Shown in pieces: positions 12,828-24,893 of a stretch of DNA of 64,000 bases (its first letter is position 1; the number at the start of each line of letters is the position of its first letter). The notes beneath the pieces are model-generated. The model saw nothing but the letters and a program-made list of their open reading frames with translations. It did no database searches and was not told where the DNA came from. Position numbers and translations under genes: made by a program. Source of the DNA: Aquilaria yunnanensis (taxonomy: Eukaryota > Streptophyta > Magnoliopsida > Malvales > Thymelaeaceae). Location: contig CM077594.1 of NCBI GenBank assembly GCA_039654915.1, positions 48,623,001-48,687,000 on the forward strand, written 5' to 3'.

Positions 12828-15800
12828 AAACTAGTTCTGAATGCTTTCATTAGATTCCAAACAAGTTATGAATGTTTCCATTTCATTCAAAACTAGTTGT
12901 GAATGCTTCCATTTCTTTCCAAACAAGTTGTTAACATTTCCAATTCATTGCTAACTAGTTGTGAATGTTTCCATTTCATTCCAAACAAGTTGTTAACGTT
13001 TCCATTTCATTCCAAACTAGTTGTGAACATTTTCATTCCATTCCAAACAAGTTGTTAATGTTTCCATTTCATTCCAAACTAGTTGTGAAGGTTTCCATTT
13101 CTTTCCAAATAGGTTGCAAAAGTTTTGATTTGATTCCAAATAAGTTGCTAATTTTCCTTTTCATTCTGAACTAGTTGTGAATGTTTCCAATTCTTTTCAA
13201 ACTAGTTGTGAATGTTTCCAATTCTTTTCAAACTAGTTGTGAATGCTTCCATTTCATTCCAGACTAGTTGTGAATGTTTCCGTTCCATTCCGAGCAACTT
13301 GTGAATGTTTCCATTTCATTCCAAACAAATTGTTATCGTTTCCATTTCATTCCAAACTAGTTGTGAGTGTTTCCAATTCATTCCAAACAGGTGGCAAAAG
13401 TTTACATTTGATTCCAAACAAGTTGTTAATTTTTCATTTCATTCTAAACTAGTTGCGAATGTTTTCATTCCATTCCAAACAAGTTGTGAAAGGTTCCATT
13501 TCATTCCAAACAAGTTGTTAATGTTTCCATTCCGCTCCAAACTAGTTATGAATGTTTCCATTTCATTCCAAACAAGTTGTGAATGTTTCCATTCATTTCA
13601 AACTAGTTGTGATATTTCCAATTCATTCTAAACAATTTGTGAATGTTTCCATTTCATTCTAAACAAGTTGTTCATGTTTCCATTTCATTCAAAACTGGTT
13701 CTGAATGTTTCCATTCCATTCTAAACTAGTTGTGAATGTTTCCATTTGAATCCACACAAGTTGTGAATGTTGCCTTTTCATTCGAAACTAGTTTTGCATG
13801 TTTCCATTTCATTCCAAACAATTTCTGAATGTTTCAATTTCATTCGAAACTAGTTGTGAATGTTGCAATTTTATTCCAAACAAGTTCTGAATGTTTCCAT
13901 TCATTCCAAACTAGTTCTAATTGTTTCCTTTTTCTTTCCAAAGAAGTTGTGAATGTTTTTATTTCATTCCAAACAAGTTGTGAATGTTTTCATTTCCCTC
14001 GAAATTAGTTGTGAATATTTTCAATTCATTTCAAACAAGTTGTTAACATTTCCATTTCATTCCAAACTAGTTGTGAATTTTTCCATTCCATTCCAAACAA
14101 GTTGTGAATGTTTCCATTCATTCCAAACTAGTTGTGAATGTTTTCCATTTCATTCCAAACAAGTAGCGAATGTTTCCATTTTATTCCAAACAAGTTGTGA
14201 ATGTTTCCATTTTATTCCAAACAAGTTGTGAATTTTTCCAGTCATTCCAAAGAAGTTGTGAGCATTTTCGTTTCATTCGAAACTAGTTGTGAATGTTACC
14301 ATTTCGTTCTAAATGGGTTGTGAATGTTTCCATTCCATGCCAAACATGTTGTGAAAGTTTGCCTTCCATCCCAAACTTATTATGAATGTGTCCATTTTAT
14401 TCCAAACTAGTTGTGATTGTTTCCATTTCACTCCAAACTAGTTGTGAGTGTTTCCATTTCATTCTAAATATGTTGTGAAAGTTTCCATTTCATTCTAAAC
14501 ATGTTGTGAATGTTTCCATTAGTTTCCAAACTAGTTGTGAATGTTTCCATTTCATTCCAAACTAGTTATCAATGTTTCCACTTCATTACAAACAGGTTAG
14601 GAATGATTCCATTTCATTCCAAGTAGGTTGTGAATGTTTCCATCTCATTCTAAACTAGTTGTGAATGTTTCGATTTCATTCCCAACAGGTTGTGAATGTT
14701 TCCACTTCAATGCAAACACGTTGTGAATGTTTCCATTCCATTCCATGAACTTGTGAATGTTTCAATTTCATTCCAAAGAAGTTGTTAATGTTTCCATTTC
14801 ATTCCAAACAAGTTGTGAATGTTTCCATTTTTTTCCCAACGACTTGTGAAGGTTTCCATTTCATTTGAAACAAGTTGTGAATGTTTCCATTCATTCAAAA
14901 CCAATTGTGAATGTTTTCATTTCATTCCAAACAAGTTGTGAATGTTTTCATTTCATTCCAAACAAGTTGTGAATGTTTTCATTCGTCCGAAGCAAGTTGC
15001 GATAGTTCCCATTTCATTCCAAACAGGTTGTGAATGTTTCTATTTCATTCCCAACGACTTGCGAAAGTTTCCATTCCATTCCAAACAAGTTGTGATTGTT
15101 TCTATTTCATTCCAAACAAGTTGTGAATGTTTCCATTTCATTCCAAACAAGGTGTAAATGTTTCCATTTCATTCCGAACAAGTTGTGAATGTTTCCACTT
15201 TATTCCAAACAAGTTGTGAATGTTTCCATTCATTCCAAACCAGTTGTGAATATTTCCATTTCATTCCAAACAAGTGGTGGCTGTATCCAGTTCATTCCAA
15301 ACAAGTTGTGAATGTTTCCATTTCATTTCAAACAAGTTGTGAATGTTTCCATTCATTCCAACCAGTTGTGAATATTTCCATTTCATTCTAAACAAGTTGT
15401 GACTGTTTCTATTTCATTCCAAACAAGTTATGAATATTTCCATTTGATTCCAAACAAATTGTGAATGTTTCCATTTCATTCTAAAGAAGTTGTGAATGTT
15501 TTCATTTCATTCCAAATGAGTTGTGAATATTTCCAATTCATTCGAAACAAGTTGTGAATGTTTCTATTCATTCTAAACAGGTTTTGAATATTTCAATTTC
15601 ATTCCAAACAAGCTGTGAATGTTTCCATTTCATTGAAAACAAGTTGTGAACATTTCCATTCCTTTCCAAACAAATTGTGAATGTTTCCTTTTCATTCCAA
15701 ACAAGTTGTGAATGTTTCCATTGTATTCCAAACTAGTTGTGAATGTTTCCATTTCATTTCAAACTAGTTACGAATGTTTTCATTTCACTCCAAAATAGTT

Positions 15801-16618
15801 GCTAACGTTTCCGCCTCATTTCAAATTTTTTGTGAATGTTTATATTTCATTCCAATCAACTTGTGAATGTTACAATTTCATTCTAAACTAGTTGTGAGTG
15901 TTTCCATTTCATTCGATACAACTTGTTAACATTACCATTTCATTCTAAATTAGTTATGAATGCTTCCATTTCATTCTAAACTAGTTTTGAATGTTTCCAT
16001 TTGATTCCAAACAAGCTGTGAATGTTGCCTTTTCATTCAAAACCAGTTGTGCTTGTTCCATTTTATTCCAAACAAGTTGTCAGTGTTTCGATTTAATTCA
16101 AAACTAGTTGTGAATGTTTCCATTTCATTCTAAACAAGTTGGGAATGTTTCCATTTCACGCAAAATAAGTTGTGAATGTTTCCATTTCATCCCAAACTAG
16201 TTGTGAATGTTCCAATTTCATTCCAAACTAGTTGTGAATGTTCCAATGTTTCCATATGTTATGAATGTTTCCATTTCATTCCAAAGAAGTTGTGAATGTT
16301 TCCATTTCATTCTAAACTAGTTGTGAAATTTTACATTTCATTCCAAACGAGTTGTTAACGTTTCCAATTCATTCCTAACTAGTTGTGAATGTTTCCATTG
16401 CAATCCGAACAAATTGTTAACGTTTCCATTTCATTCCAAACAAATTGTGAAAGTTTCCATTTCATTCCAAATATGTTGTGAATGTTTCCGTTTCATTTTA
16501 AACATGTTGTGAATGTTTCCATATCCTTGCAAACTAGTTGTGAATGTTTCCACTTCATTCCAATCTATTTGTGAACGTTTCCAACCCATTCCAAACAAGT
16601 GGTGAATCTTTCCATTTC
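12828..16618 (+). repeat. 31-bp satellite array, forward orientation, block 3
   Basis: Tandem 31-bp monomers, forward sense. A stretch from about 14,490 to 15,950 has a monomer order that recurs at about 30,545-31,930, including the markers ACAGGTTAGGAATGATTCC (14,590) and GTGGCTGTATCCAGTTCATT (15,287). A monomer is exactly duplicated near 13,180-13,240. No gene seen. Confidence 0.97.
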
Positions 16619-17640
16619 TAATACGTTCAAAGAAGGCACAACCAAGGAAGGCAAGGACCCACTGAAGGTTTCTAGTGGACCATTGACAAGGAAGAAGGCT
16701 AAGGAGCTCACTAGTGCACTTCAAGCTCGGATGTTGACAGATTGGTGATGTTCTGGTAGAAAAATCATATCTTGAGCTAAACATATCGGAATTGAGTAAT
16801 TTCTGATTCATTGGAAAGATAACATCTGGAGCTACAAGTCATATGAATACCATCAAACCCATTTTGCACGTTAAGGAGGTCCAATTTAGCTTCAAAGTCG
16901 CGATTTATGAGTTATCGCTGGTTCAGAAGCAGTTGCAGTATTTTGGGCATATCTTTGGCTTTAGATGTCCGTTTTGTGTGGTTCAGGTGTCATTTCAAAG
17001 CTCAGAAATAGAGATACAACTTTCATCCTTTGAATTTTGAGAAATCATTGCTGCATCAAGTTCGAATTTCAGCTTGAAGTTGGAGACACAAGCCAGAATC
17101 ACCCAAGAAGACTATTTTGGAGTTTTTATGGCCAATCTTATTTTGTAACGTATTTTATTTTATTTTCCTATTTATTTACATTATTTAGGAAGTTATTTAG
17201 GCTATGGAATAGTTTTAAATCGTTTTGGACAAGTGGCATACGCTGCATTCATTAAACTTGTTCAAACTAGGAATTAGAGTCCTAATTTGACTAGGATTTC
17301 CTATGTCTTTGTATCTAGGATTTCTAAGGGATTTAGGCTGCGAATTTTGCCCAGCTTTTAACCCTACTTTAGGCCTATATAAAGGCACATATTCTGGATG
17401 TAAAGATACAGATTATTGCTGAAATAATATTGCTCTTTGGAGAGGTTTTCTCTTTGGTTCTTGGCGGACTGCCTTGGTGCACAAGTATGCTTGTGTTCTT
17501 GGAGTTCTATACTTCTCGTTTCTAATCACAGGTTGATTAGGGGTGGGGGTCTTCAAAACCCAGTCTCTTTGATGTCTTGTGGACCTTGAAAAACATCTTG
17601 GGCGAGTTTCTTGGTCTTTATACCATCGGGGTTCGCATCA
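16619..17640 (+). mobile_element. Solo LTR of the gypsy family (1,022 bp), + strand
   Basis: The LTR starts with TAATACGTTCAAAG, a mutated form of TGATATGATCAAGG, and ends with GGGGTTCGCATCA. It is flanked by ATTTC on both sides (16,614-16,618 and 17,641-17,645). A TATA box, CTATATAAAG, lies at 17,375-17,384. The start still encodes the recognisable polyprotein tail [17 protein letters not shown]. It belongs to the same LTR subfamily as 10,991-12,010. Confidence 0.94.
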
Positions 17641-20600
17641 ATTTCATTCCAAACAAGTTGTTAACGCTTTCATTTCTTTCCAAACTAGTTGTGAAAGTTT
17701 TGATTTCATTCCAAACAGATTGCAAAAGTCTCCATTTGATTCCATACAAGTTGCTAATTTTCTATTTCATTCTAAACTCGTTGTGAATGTTTCCATTTCA
17801 TTTCTAACTAGTTGTGACTGTTTCCATTTCAATCCAAACTAGTTGTGAGTGTTTCCATTCCATTCCCAGCAAGTTATGAATGTTTCCATTTCATTCCAAA
17901 CAAGCTCTTAACATTTTCATTTCTTTCCAAACTAGTTGTGAATGTTTCCATTTCATTAAAAACTAGTTGTGAACGTTTCCATTTCATTCCACACCTATTG
18001 TTAATGTTTCCATTTCATTGTAACCAAGTTGTGGGTGTTTCCATTTCATTCCAAATAGGTTGTGAATGTTTCCCTTTGATTCCAAAAAAGTTGTTAATTT
18101 TCCATTTCATTCTGAATTAGTTGTGAATGTTTCCATTCATTCCAAACAAGATGTGAATTAGTTGTGAATGTTTCCATTCTGAATTAGTTGTGAATGTTTC
18201 CATTCATTCCAAACAAGTTGTTAACATTTCCATTTCATTCCAAACTAGTTGTGAATGTTTCCATTTCATTCCAAACAAGTTGCAAATGTTTCCAGTGATT
18301 TCAAACTAGTTGTGAATATTTCCATTTCATTCTAAACAAGTTGTGAATGTTCCCATTTCATTTTAAACAAGTCGTTCACGTTTCCATTTCATTCCAAACT
18401 AGTTGTGAATGTTTCAATTTGATTCTAAACTAGTTGTGAATGGTTCCATTTGAATCCGATGAAGTTGTGAATGTTGCCTTTTCATTTGAAACTAGTTGTG
18501 CATGTTTCCACTTCAGTCCAAACAAGTTGTGAACGTTTCATTTTCATTCAAAACTAGTTGTGAATCCTGTAACTTCATTCCAAATAAGTTGTGATTGTTT
18601 CCATTCATTCCAAACAAGTTATGAATGTTTTAATTTCATTCCAAGCTAGTTGTGAATGTTGTAACTTCATTCCAAACAAGCTGTGAATGCTTTCATTCAT
18701 TCCAAAGTAGTTCTGAATGTTTCCATTTCATTCAAAACAGATTGTGAATGTTTCCATTTCATACCAAACAAGTTGCGAGTGTTTCCATTTCATTCCAAAC
18801 TAATTGTGAATGTCTCCATTTCACTCAAAACTAGTTGTGAATGTTTCTATTTCATGCCAAACAAGTTGTGAATGTTTTTATTTCATGCCAAACAAGTTGT
18901 TAAAGTTTCCATTTCACCCCAAAACTAGTTGTGAATGTTCCCATTTCATTCTAAACAAGTTGTGAATACTTCCGTTCATTCCAAACTAGTTTTGAATGTT
19001 TCAACTTCATTGCTCACATGTTGTGAATTTTTCCATTTCATTCCAAACAAGTTGTGGATGTTTGTATTTCATTCCAAACAGGTTGTGAACATTTCCAATT
19101 CATTCAAAACTAGTTCTGAATATTTTCAATTCATTCCAAACAAGTTGTGAATCTTTCCATTTCATTCAAAACTAGTTGTGAATGTTTCCATTTCATTTTA
19201 AATGAGTTGTGAATCATTCCATTTCATGCTAAACAAGTTGTGAAAGTTTCCATTTCATCCCAAACTTGTTGTGAATGTTTCCACTTCATTCCCAACTAGT
19301 TGTGAATGTTTCAATTTCATTACAAACTAGTTGTGAGTGTTTTCAACACATTCCAAACAAGTTATGAACGTTTCCATTTCCTTCTAAACGAGTTGTGAAT
19401 GTTTCCATTTCATTACAATCAAGTTGCGATTGTTTCCATTTCATTCCAAACAAGTTGTAAATGTTTCCATTTGATTCCAAACAAGGTATGATTGTTTCCA
19501 ATTCGTTCCAAACAAGTTGTGAATGTTTGTATTTCATTCTAAACTAGCTGTGAAAGTTTCCATCTTATTCCAAACAAGTTGTTAACATTTCCATTGCATT
19601 TCAAACTTTTTGTGAATGTTTATTTTCATTCCATACAGGTTCTAAATATTTCCATTTCCTTCTAAACTAGTTGTGAATGTTTCCATTTCATTCCAAACAA
19701 CATGTTAACGTTTCCATTTCATTCCAAACTAGTTATGAATGTTTCCATTTCATTCTAAATTAGTTGTAAATGTTTCCATTTGATTCTGAACAACTTGTGA
19801 ATGTTGCCTTTTCATTCAAAACTATTTGTGAATGTTTCCATTTCATTCCAAACTAGTTGTGAATGTTTCAATTTCATTCCAAACAAGCTGTGAGTGTTTC
19901 CATTCCATTTGACGCTAGTTTTGAATGTTTCCATTTCATTCTAAACAAGTTGTGAATGTTTCTATTTCATGCCAAAGAAGTTGTGAATGTGTTTCCATTT
20001 CATCCTAAACTTGTTGTGAATGTTTCTATTTCACCCCAAACTAGTTGTGCATGTTTCAATTTCCCTCCAAAGAAGTTATGAATGTTTCCATTTCATTCCA
20101 AAGAAGTTGTAAATGTTTTGCATTTCATTTTAAACTAGTTGTGAATGTTTCCATTTCATTCCAAACAAGTTGTTAACGTTTCCAATTCATTCCTAACTAG
20201 TTGTGAATGTTTCCATTTTATTCCAAACAAGTTGTTAACGTTTTGATTTCATTCCAAATTAGTTGTGAAAGTTTCCATTTCATTCCAAACAAGTTGTGAA
20301 TATTTCCACTTCATTCTAAACATGTTGTGAATGTTTTCATTTCATTCCAAACTAGTTGCGAATATTTCCACTGCATTTCCAAACTAGTTGTCAACGTTTC
20401 CACTTGATTCCAAACAAGTTATGAATGTTTCCATTTCATTCCAAACAAATTCTTAACATTCCCATTAGGCTCCAAGCTAGTTGTTAATTTTCCACTTCAT
20501 TCCAAACTAGTTGTGAACGTTTCCATTTCCATTCAAACTATTTTTGAATGTTTCCATTTCATTCTAAACTAGTTGTGAATGTTTCCATTCCATTCCAAAC

Positions 20601-22274
20601 AAGTTGTGAGTGTTTCCATTTATTAAAAATAAGTTGTTAATGTTTCCATTTTTTTCCAAACTAGTTATGAATGTTTCCATTTCATTCCAAACAAGTTGTG
20701 TACGTTTCCATTTCACTCCAAAACAAGTTGTGATTGTTTCCATTTCATTCCAAACAAGTTCTGATTGTTTCCATTAGATTCCAAACAAGTTGTGAATGTT
20801 TCCATTTGATTCTAAACAACCTATGAATGTTTCCCTTTTATTCCAAACAAGTTGTTAACATTTCCATTTCACTCCAAACTTGTTGTGAATGTTTCCATTT
20901 AATTCCAAACAAGTTGTGAATGTTTCCATTCATTCCAAACTAGCTGTTATTGTTTCCATTTCATCCCAAACAAGTTGTGAATGATTCCATTTCATTCCAC
21001 ACAAGTTGTTAATGTTTCCATTTCATTCCAAACAACTTGTTAACGTTACCATTTCACTGCAAACTAGTTATGAATGTTTCTATTTCATTCCAAACTAGTT
21101 GTGAAAGTTTCCATTTTGATTCCAAACAAGCTGTGAATGTTGCCTTTTCATTTGAAAGGACTTGTGCAAGTTTTGCAATCCATTCCAAACTAGTTTTGAA
21201 TGTTTCCATTTTGTTCCAAACAAGTTGTGAATCTTTCGATTTCATTCCAAACAAGTTGTGAAAGTTTTCTTTTCATTCCCAACAAGTTGTTAATCTTTCC
21301 ACTTCATGCTAAACTAGTTGTGAATGGTTCCATTGCATTATAAACTAGTTCTGAATGTTCCCATTTCATTCCAAATAAATTGTGAATGTTTCCATTTCAT
21401 TCCAGACTTGTTATGAATGTGTCCATTTCATTGCAAAACAATTTGGGAATGTTTATGTTCATGCCAAACTAGTTGTGAATGTTTCTATTTCATTCCAAAC
21501 AAGTTGTGTTTGTTTCCATTTCATTCCAAACAAGTTGCGAATATTTCCATAACATTCCAAAGAAGTGGTGAATGTTTCCATTTCATTCCAAACAAGTTGA
21601 GAATGTTTCCATTTCATTCGCAACATGTTATGAATCTTTTGATTTCATTCTAAACAAGTTGTGAATATTTTCATTTCATTCTCAACAATTTTTTAATGTT
21701 TTAATTTCATTTAAAACTAGTTATGGATGTTTCCATTTAATTCTAGACTAGTTGTGAATGTTTCCATTTATATCCAAACTAGTTGAGAATTTTTCACTTT
21801 CATTCCAAACTAGTTGTGATTGTTTGCATTTCAATCTAAACATGTTTTTAACGTTTCGATTTCATTCCAAACTAGTTATGAAAGTTTCCCTTTCATTACA
21901 AACAAGTTGTGAATGTTTCCATTTCATTCTAAACATGTTGTGAATGTTTCCATTTGTTTCCAAACTAGTTGTGAATGTTTCTATTTCATTCCAAACTAGT
22001 TGTGAATGTTTCCATTCTATTCCAAACTGGTTGTGAATGTTTTCATTTCATTTCAAACTAGTTATCAATGTTTCCAGTTCACTACAAATAGGTTAGGAAA
22101 GATTCCATTTCATTCCAAGTAGGTTGTGAATATTTTCATCTCATTGTAAACTAGTTGTGAATGTTTCGATTTTATTCCAAGTAGGTTTTGAATGTTTCCA
22201 CTTCATTCCAAACACGTTGTGAATGTTTGCATTTCATTCTAAACTAGTTGTGAATGTTTTCATTTCATTCTAAA
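17641..22274 (+). repeat. 31-bp satellite array, forward orientation, block 4
   Basis: Tandem 31-bp monomers, forward sense. It contains small irregularities such as a partial-monomer duplication near 18,120-18,205 (GAATTAGTTGTGAATG three times). The region 20,690-21,640 shares variant order with 32,770-33,700. It ends at the target site of the copia element. No gene seen. Confidence 0.97.
21929..22269 (+). repeat. 11-monomer (341-bp) higher-order satellite unit
   Basis: The block beginning CTAAACATGTTGTGAATG at 21,929 starts again at 22,270 and continues at 30,550 across the copia insertion, exactly 341 bp (11 x 31) later once the element and one target duplication are removed. A second marker, GGTTAGGAA (22,091 and 30,707), gives the same 341-bp spacing. 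This shows multi-monomer duplication that predates the copia insertion. Confidence 0.85.
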
Positions 22275-23616
22275 TGAAGATTTCAGGATCTTATGATCTT
22301 ATGATAACATGCTTTTATGTTATCTACTCATGTATATGCCACATGCATATTTGTTCATTTGAATTCAACATGGATATAGGCGTGGATAACATATTATATA
22401 ACATATCAAGATCACATACAAGTTGTGTTAAATAAATCCTAGCATGGTACTAAGAATATACGAAAATGAAACCTAACATGCTACTAAACCAAGAAAAGAT
22501 GTGCACCTTTCTTCTTGGTTATCTTTAGCGGAAAAACTTGAGGGAGAACTTGATCTTAGAGGAGCGCCTAGAAGCTTGAAATAGAGATGAACAATCTCTA
22601 TGTAAATCCACCCACAATGCTCTCAAGAAGTGTTTAATATTTCGGCCTCTAAAGGAAATAGGATGAGAACAATTTTCTCTCAAGAAAATGGAGCAAATGG
22701 AGTGCAAATTCGTGCTTAAAATGGCTGGCCTCTAAAGGCTATTTATAGATGACCAAAAAGCACACCTTTACACCAAGAAAGGTGTCTTTTAAGCCAAAGA
22801 ACACTTCCTTTGGCCAAGGGTCATGTATGGTGGCGAAAATACATGTCTTTTAGCCAAGGAACACTTCCTTTGGCCTATAACCACCCCATAACTACCTTAT
22901 GGTGAAAATACATGTCTTTTAGCCAAGGAACACTTCCTTTGGACTATAACCACCCCATAACTACCTTATGGCCGAATATACATGTCCCTTGAAGTCATAG
23001 GACATCACTCTTGGTGCAATAACCACCCCAACCACCCTCATGGCCGAATATACATGTCTTTTCACTCAAGGAACACTTCCTTTGGATGAAAAGACATGTT
23101 CTTTTAGCCAATAGTCATCTCTTTTGATGAAGAGACATACCTTTACACAAAAGATGTGTCTCTTGGTGGTTTTGAGCTAAAAGCAAGGTGAGCTGGCACA
23201 AAGCTAGCTCACTATGCTACTTATGCACCATTGAGCTCCTCTGAGCTCCAATCAAGCTCCATGAACTAAGGCCTAGTTCCCTGAACTGACCTAAAGCTGG
23301 AGTTAGCTATTCTCAGCTGAATGAACTGAAGTCCAGCTACATTCAGCTACCAAAAGCTGAAGTGAGCTGACTTGAGCTGACTTGAGCTAACTTGAGCTGA
23401 AGTCCTGCTACTTTGAGCTACTTATAGCTGAAGTAAGCTGACTTGAGCAGAAGTCCAGCTACATTCAGCTACCAGAAGCTGAAGTGAGCTGACTTGAGCT
23501 GACTTGAGCTAAATGGAGCTACTTTTAGCTGCCTTAGATAGCTGTTCACGCTAGAGTTAGCTCAATGAGCTCAAATCCTATCTTAAAAGGATCTTGGTGC
23601 GCCAAGAATTCCAACA
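22275..23616 (-). repeat. 3' LTR of the copia element (1,342 bp)
   Basis: TG...CA bounded and nearly identical to 29,213-30,544. The minus-strand TATA box CTATAAATAG is at 22,739-22,748. Upstream of it in the reading sense lie several palindromic boxes of the type CCAAAGGAAGTGTTCCTTGG (about 22,780-23,085) and then an AGCT-rich segment (about 23,170-23,560) with GAGCTGACTT spaced every 10 bp. Confidence 0.94.
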
Positions 23617-23632
23617 AACTCCCACTCACACT
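23617..23632 (-). other. Polypurine tract of the copia element
   Basis: On the - strand GTGAGTGGGAGTT abuts the 3' LTR start (TGTTGGAATTC). This is the expected place for the plus-strand DNA primer. Confidence 0.8.
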
Positions 23633-24893
23633 AAGATGCTTTTAAGCTTCCAGCTCCCACTCAAAACAAACTCCTTAATCCTAATAGCCGAAATTATCCA
23701 AACACTTCTATATATATAGAGTTGTGGGTGCGACCTCAGGCACACACACTAAGTCTCTTCCATTGAGGTTGTTAGACTCTTAATAGAAGATTGTCCTCTC
23801 CTCATAGTTTGAACTTCTTCAAACTTTCCTTTGAACACATCAAATTCAAGTGTGTTGCTTAAACACATCAAGCTTGCTTGAACACATAAAGTTATGCCTT
23901 TTAGACCCCAAACATATGATACACTTCTTAATCACAATCAGTCTCTTTCTTAGAATTTCAACTCCTTGAAATCCATGATTGTATTAAGCATTGAGTACTC
24001 ATTTCAATCACTTGTCATTCAATCTAGCATACTACTCACAGTAATATGTGGGCCCAAGATTGAATTTAGTGAACGTGTATCATCTTAATGTCTTTCCTTT
24101 TAGCTTCAACTACTTAGGTCAATGAGTTAACATGATTACCCAAAAGGAGGATACTCCAGTCTCATTTCTCTAAGACCTTCGACAACCAATCAAAGTAATC
24201 ATAATTAACTCAACTTCCTAATAGCAAGCCATAGTCACTAAGAGTCTGAATCGAAGAATCTCACACTAAGCAAGAATAGAGACAACTTGGTTAAATTATT
24301 CTCTGGTCGTATTTCATGGTCATGGAACACTTGGAAACACATCCATTAAAGTTCCATAATACACTTCTAAGGTGTTTTACTCATGTCACTCCCACTTGGA
24401 GTGATCTCCATTCCAATTGAGGAGTGTCATTTCTCCCTCTTAAAACACCATGAAGTGTACTCCTCTTAACACATAAAAGGAGGACATGTCAATAACCATG
24501 AAATTTCTCCATGTAAGCCTTAGCTTACATCTAACATAGGCTAGGATGTATGAATGGTCATACAAACTGAATGCACCAAAGCATTGAATCTTGATTACTT
24601 ATAATCAAGGCGACCATAAAAGCTAAAGTGTCATGTGTTGGAGCATGACTCCCACTTAAATGTATCATCCACTTAAGTTTCATTTAAGTCTTTAGCCAGT
24701 CTCATCCTTAATCTTACACAAAGATCAAGGGCGGATGACTTGTGTGAGAAAGTCATCCTCTGCCTATGTTTGACATGTTCATTTGTTCGTTGTGATTCAC
24801 AAAATTGAACTGAGTATTTCATAAAATAATTTGTATTATTTCAAAGAAATACATAACATGTGAGAGACCAAAGAGGTGAAGTACATCCAACAT
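23633..24893 (-). other. Copia 3' noncoding region
   Basis: About 1.26 kb between RNase H and the polypurine tract with no credible reading frame. It contains three more short tracts with the same core as the polypurine tract (CTCCCACT on the + strand at about 23,654, 24,389 and 24,649). Nothing else recognised. Confidence 0.6.

Noticed and set aside
22525..22707. 60-residue frame present identically in both copia LTRs (also 29,463-29,645)
   Set aside because: Same reason: LTR duplication. It lies around the predicted transcript start with no supporting features.
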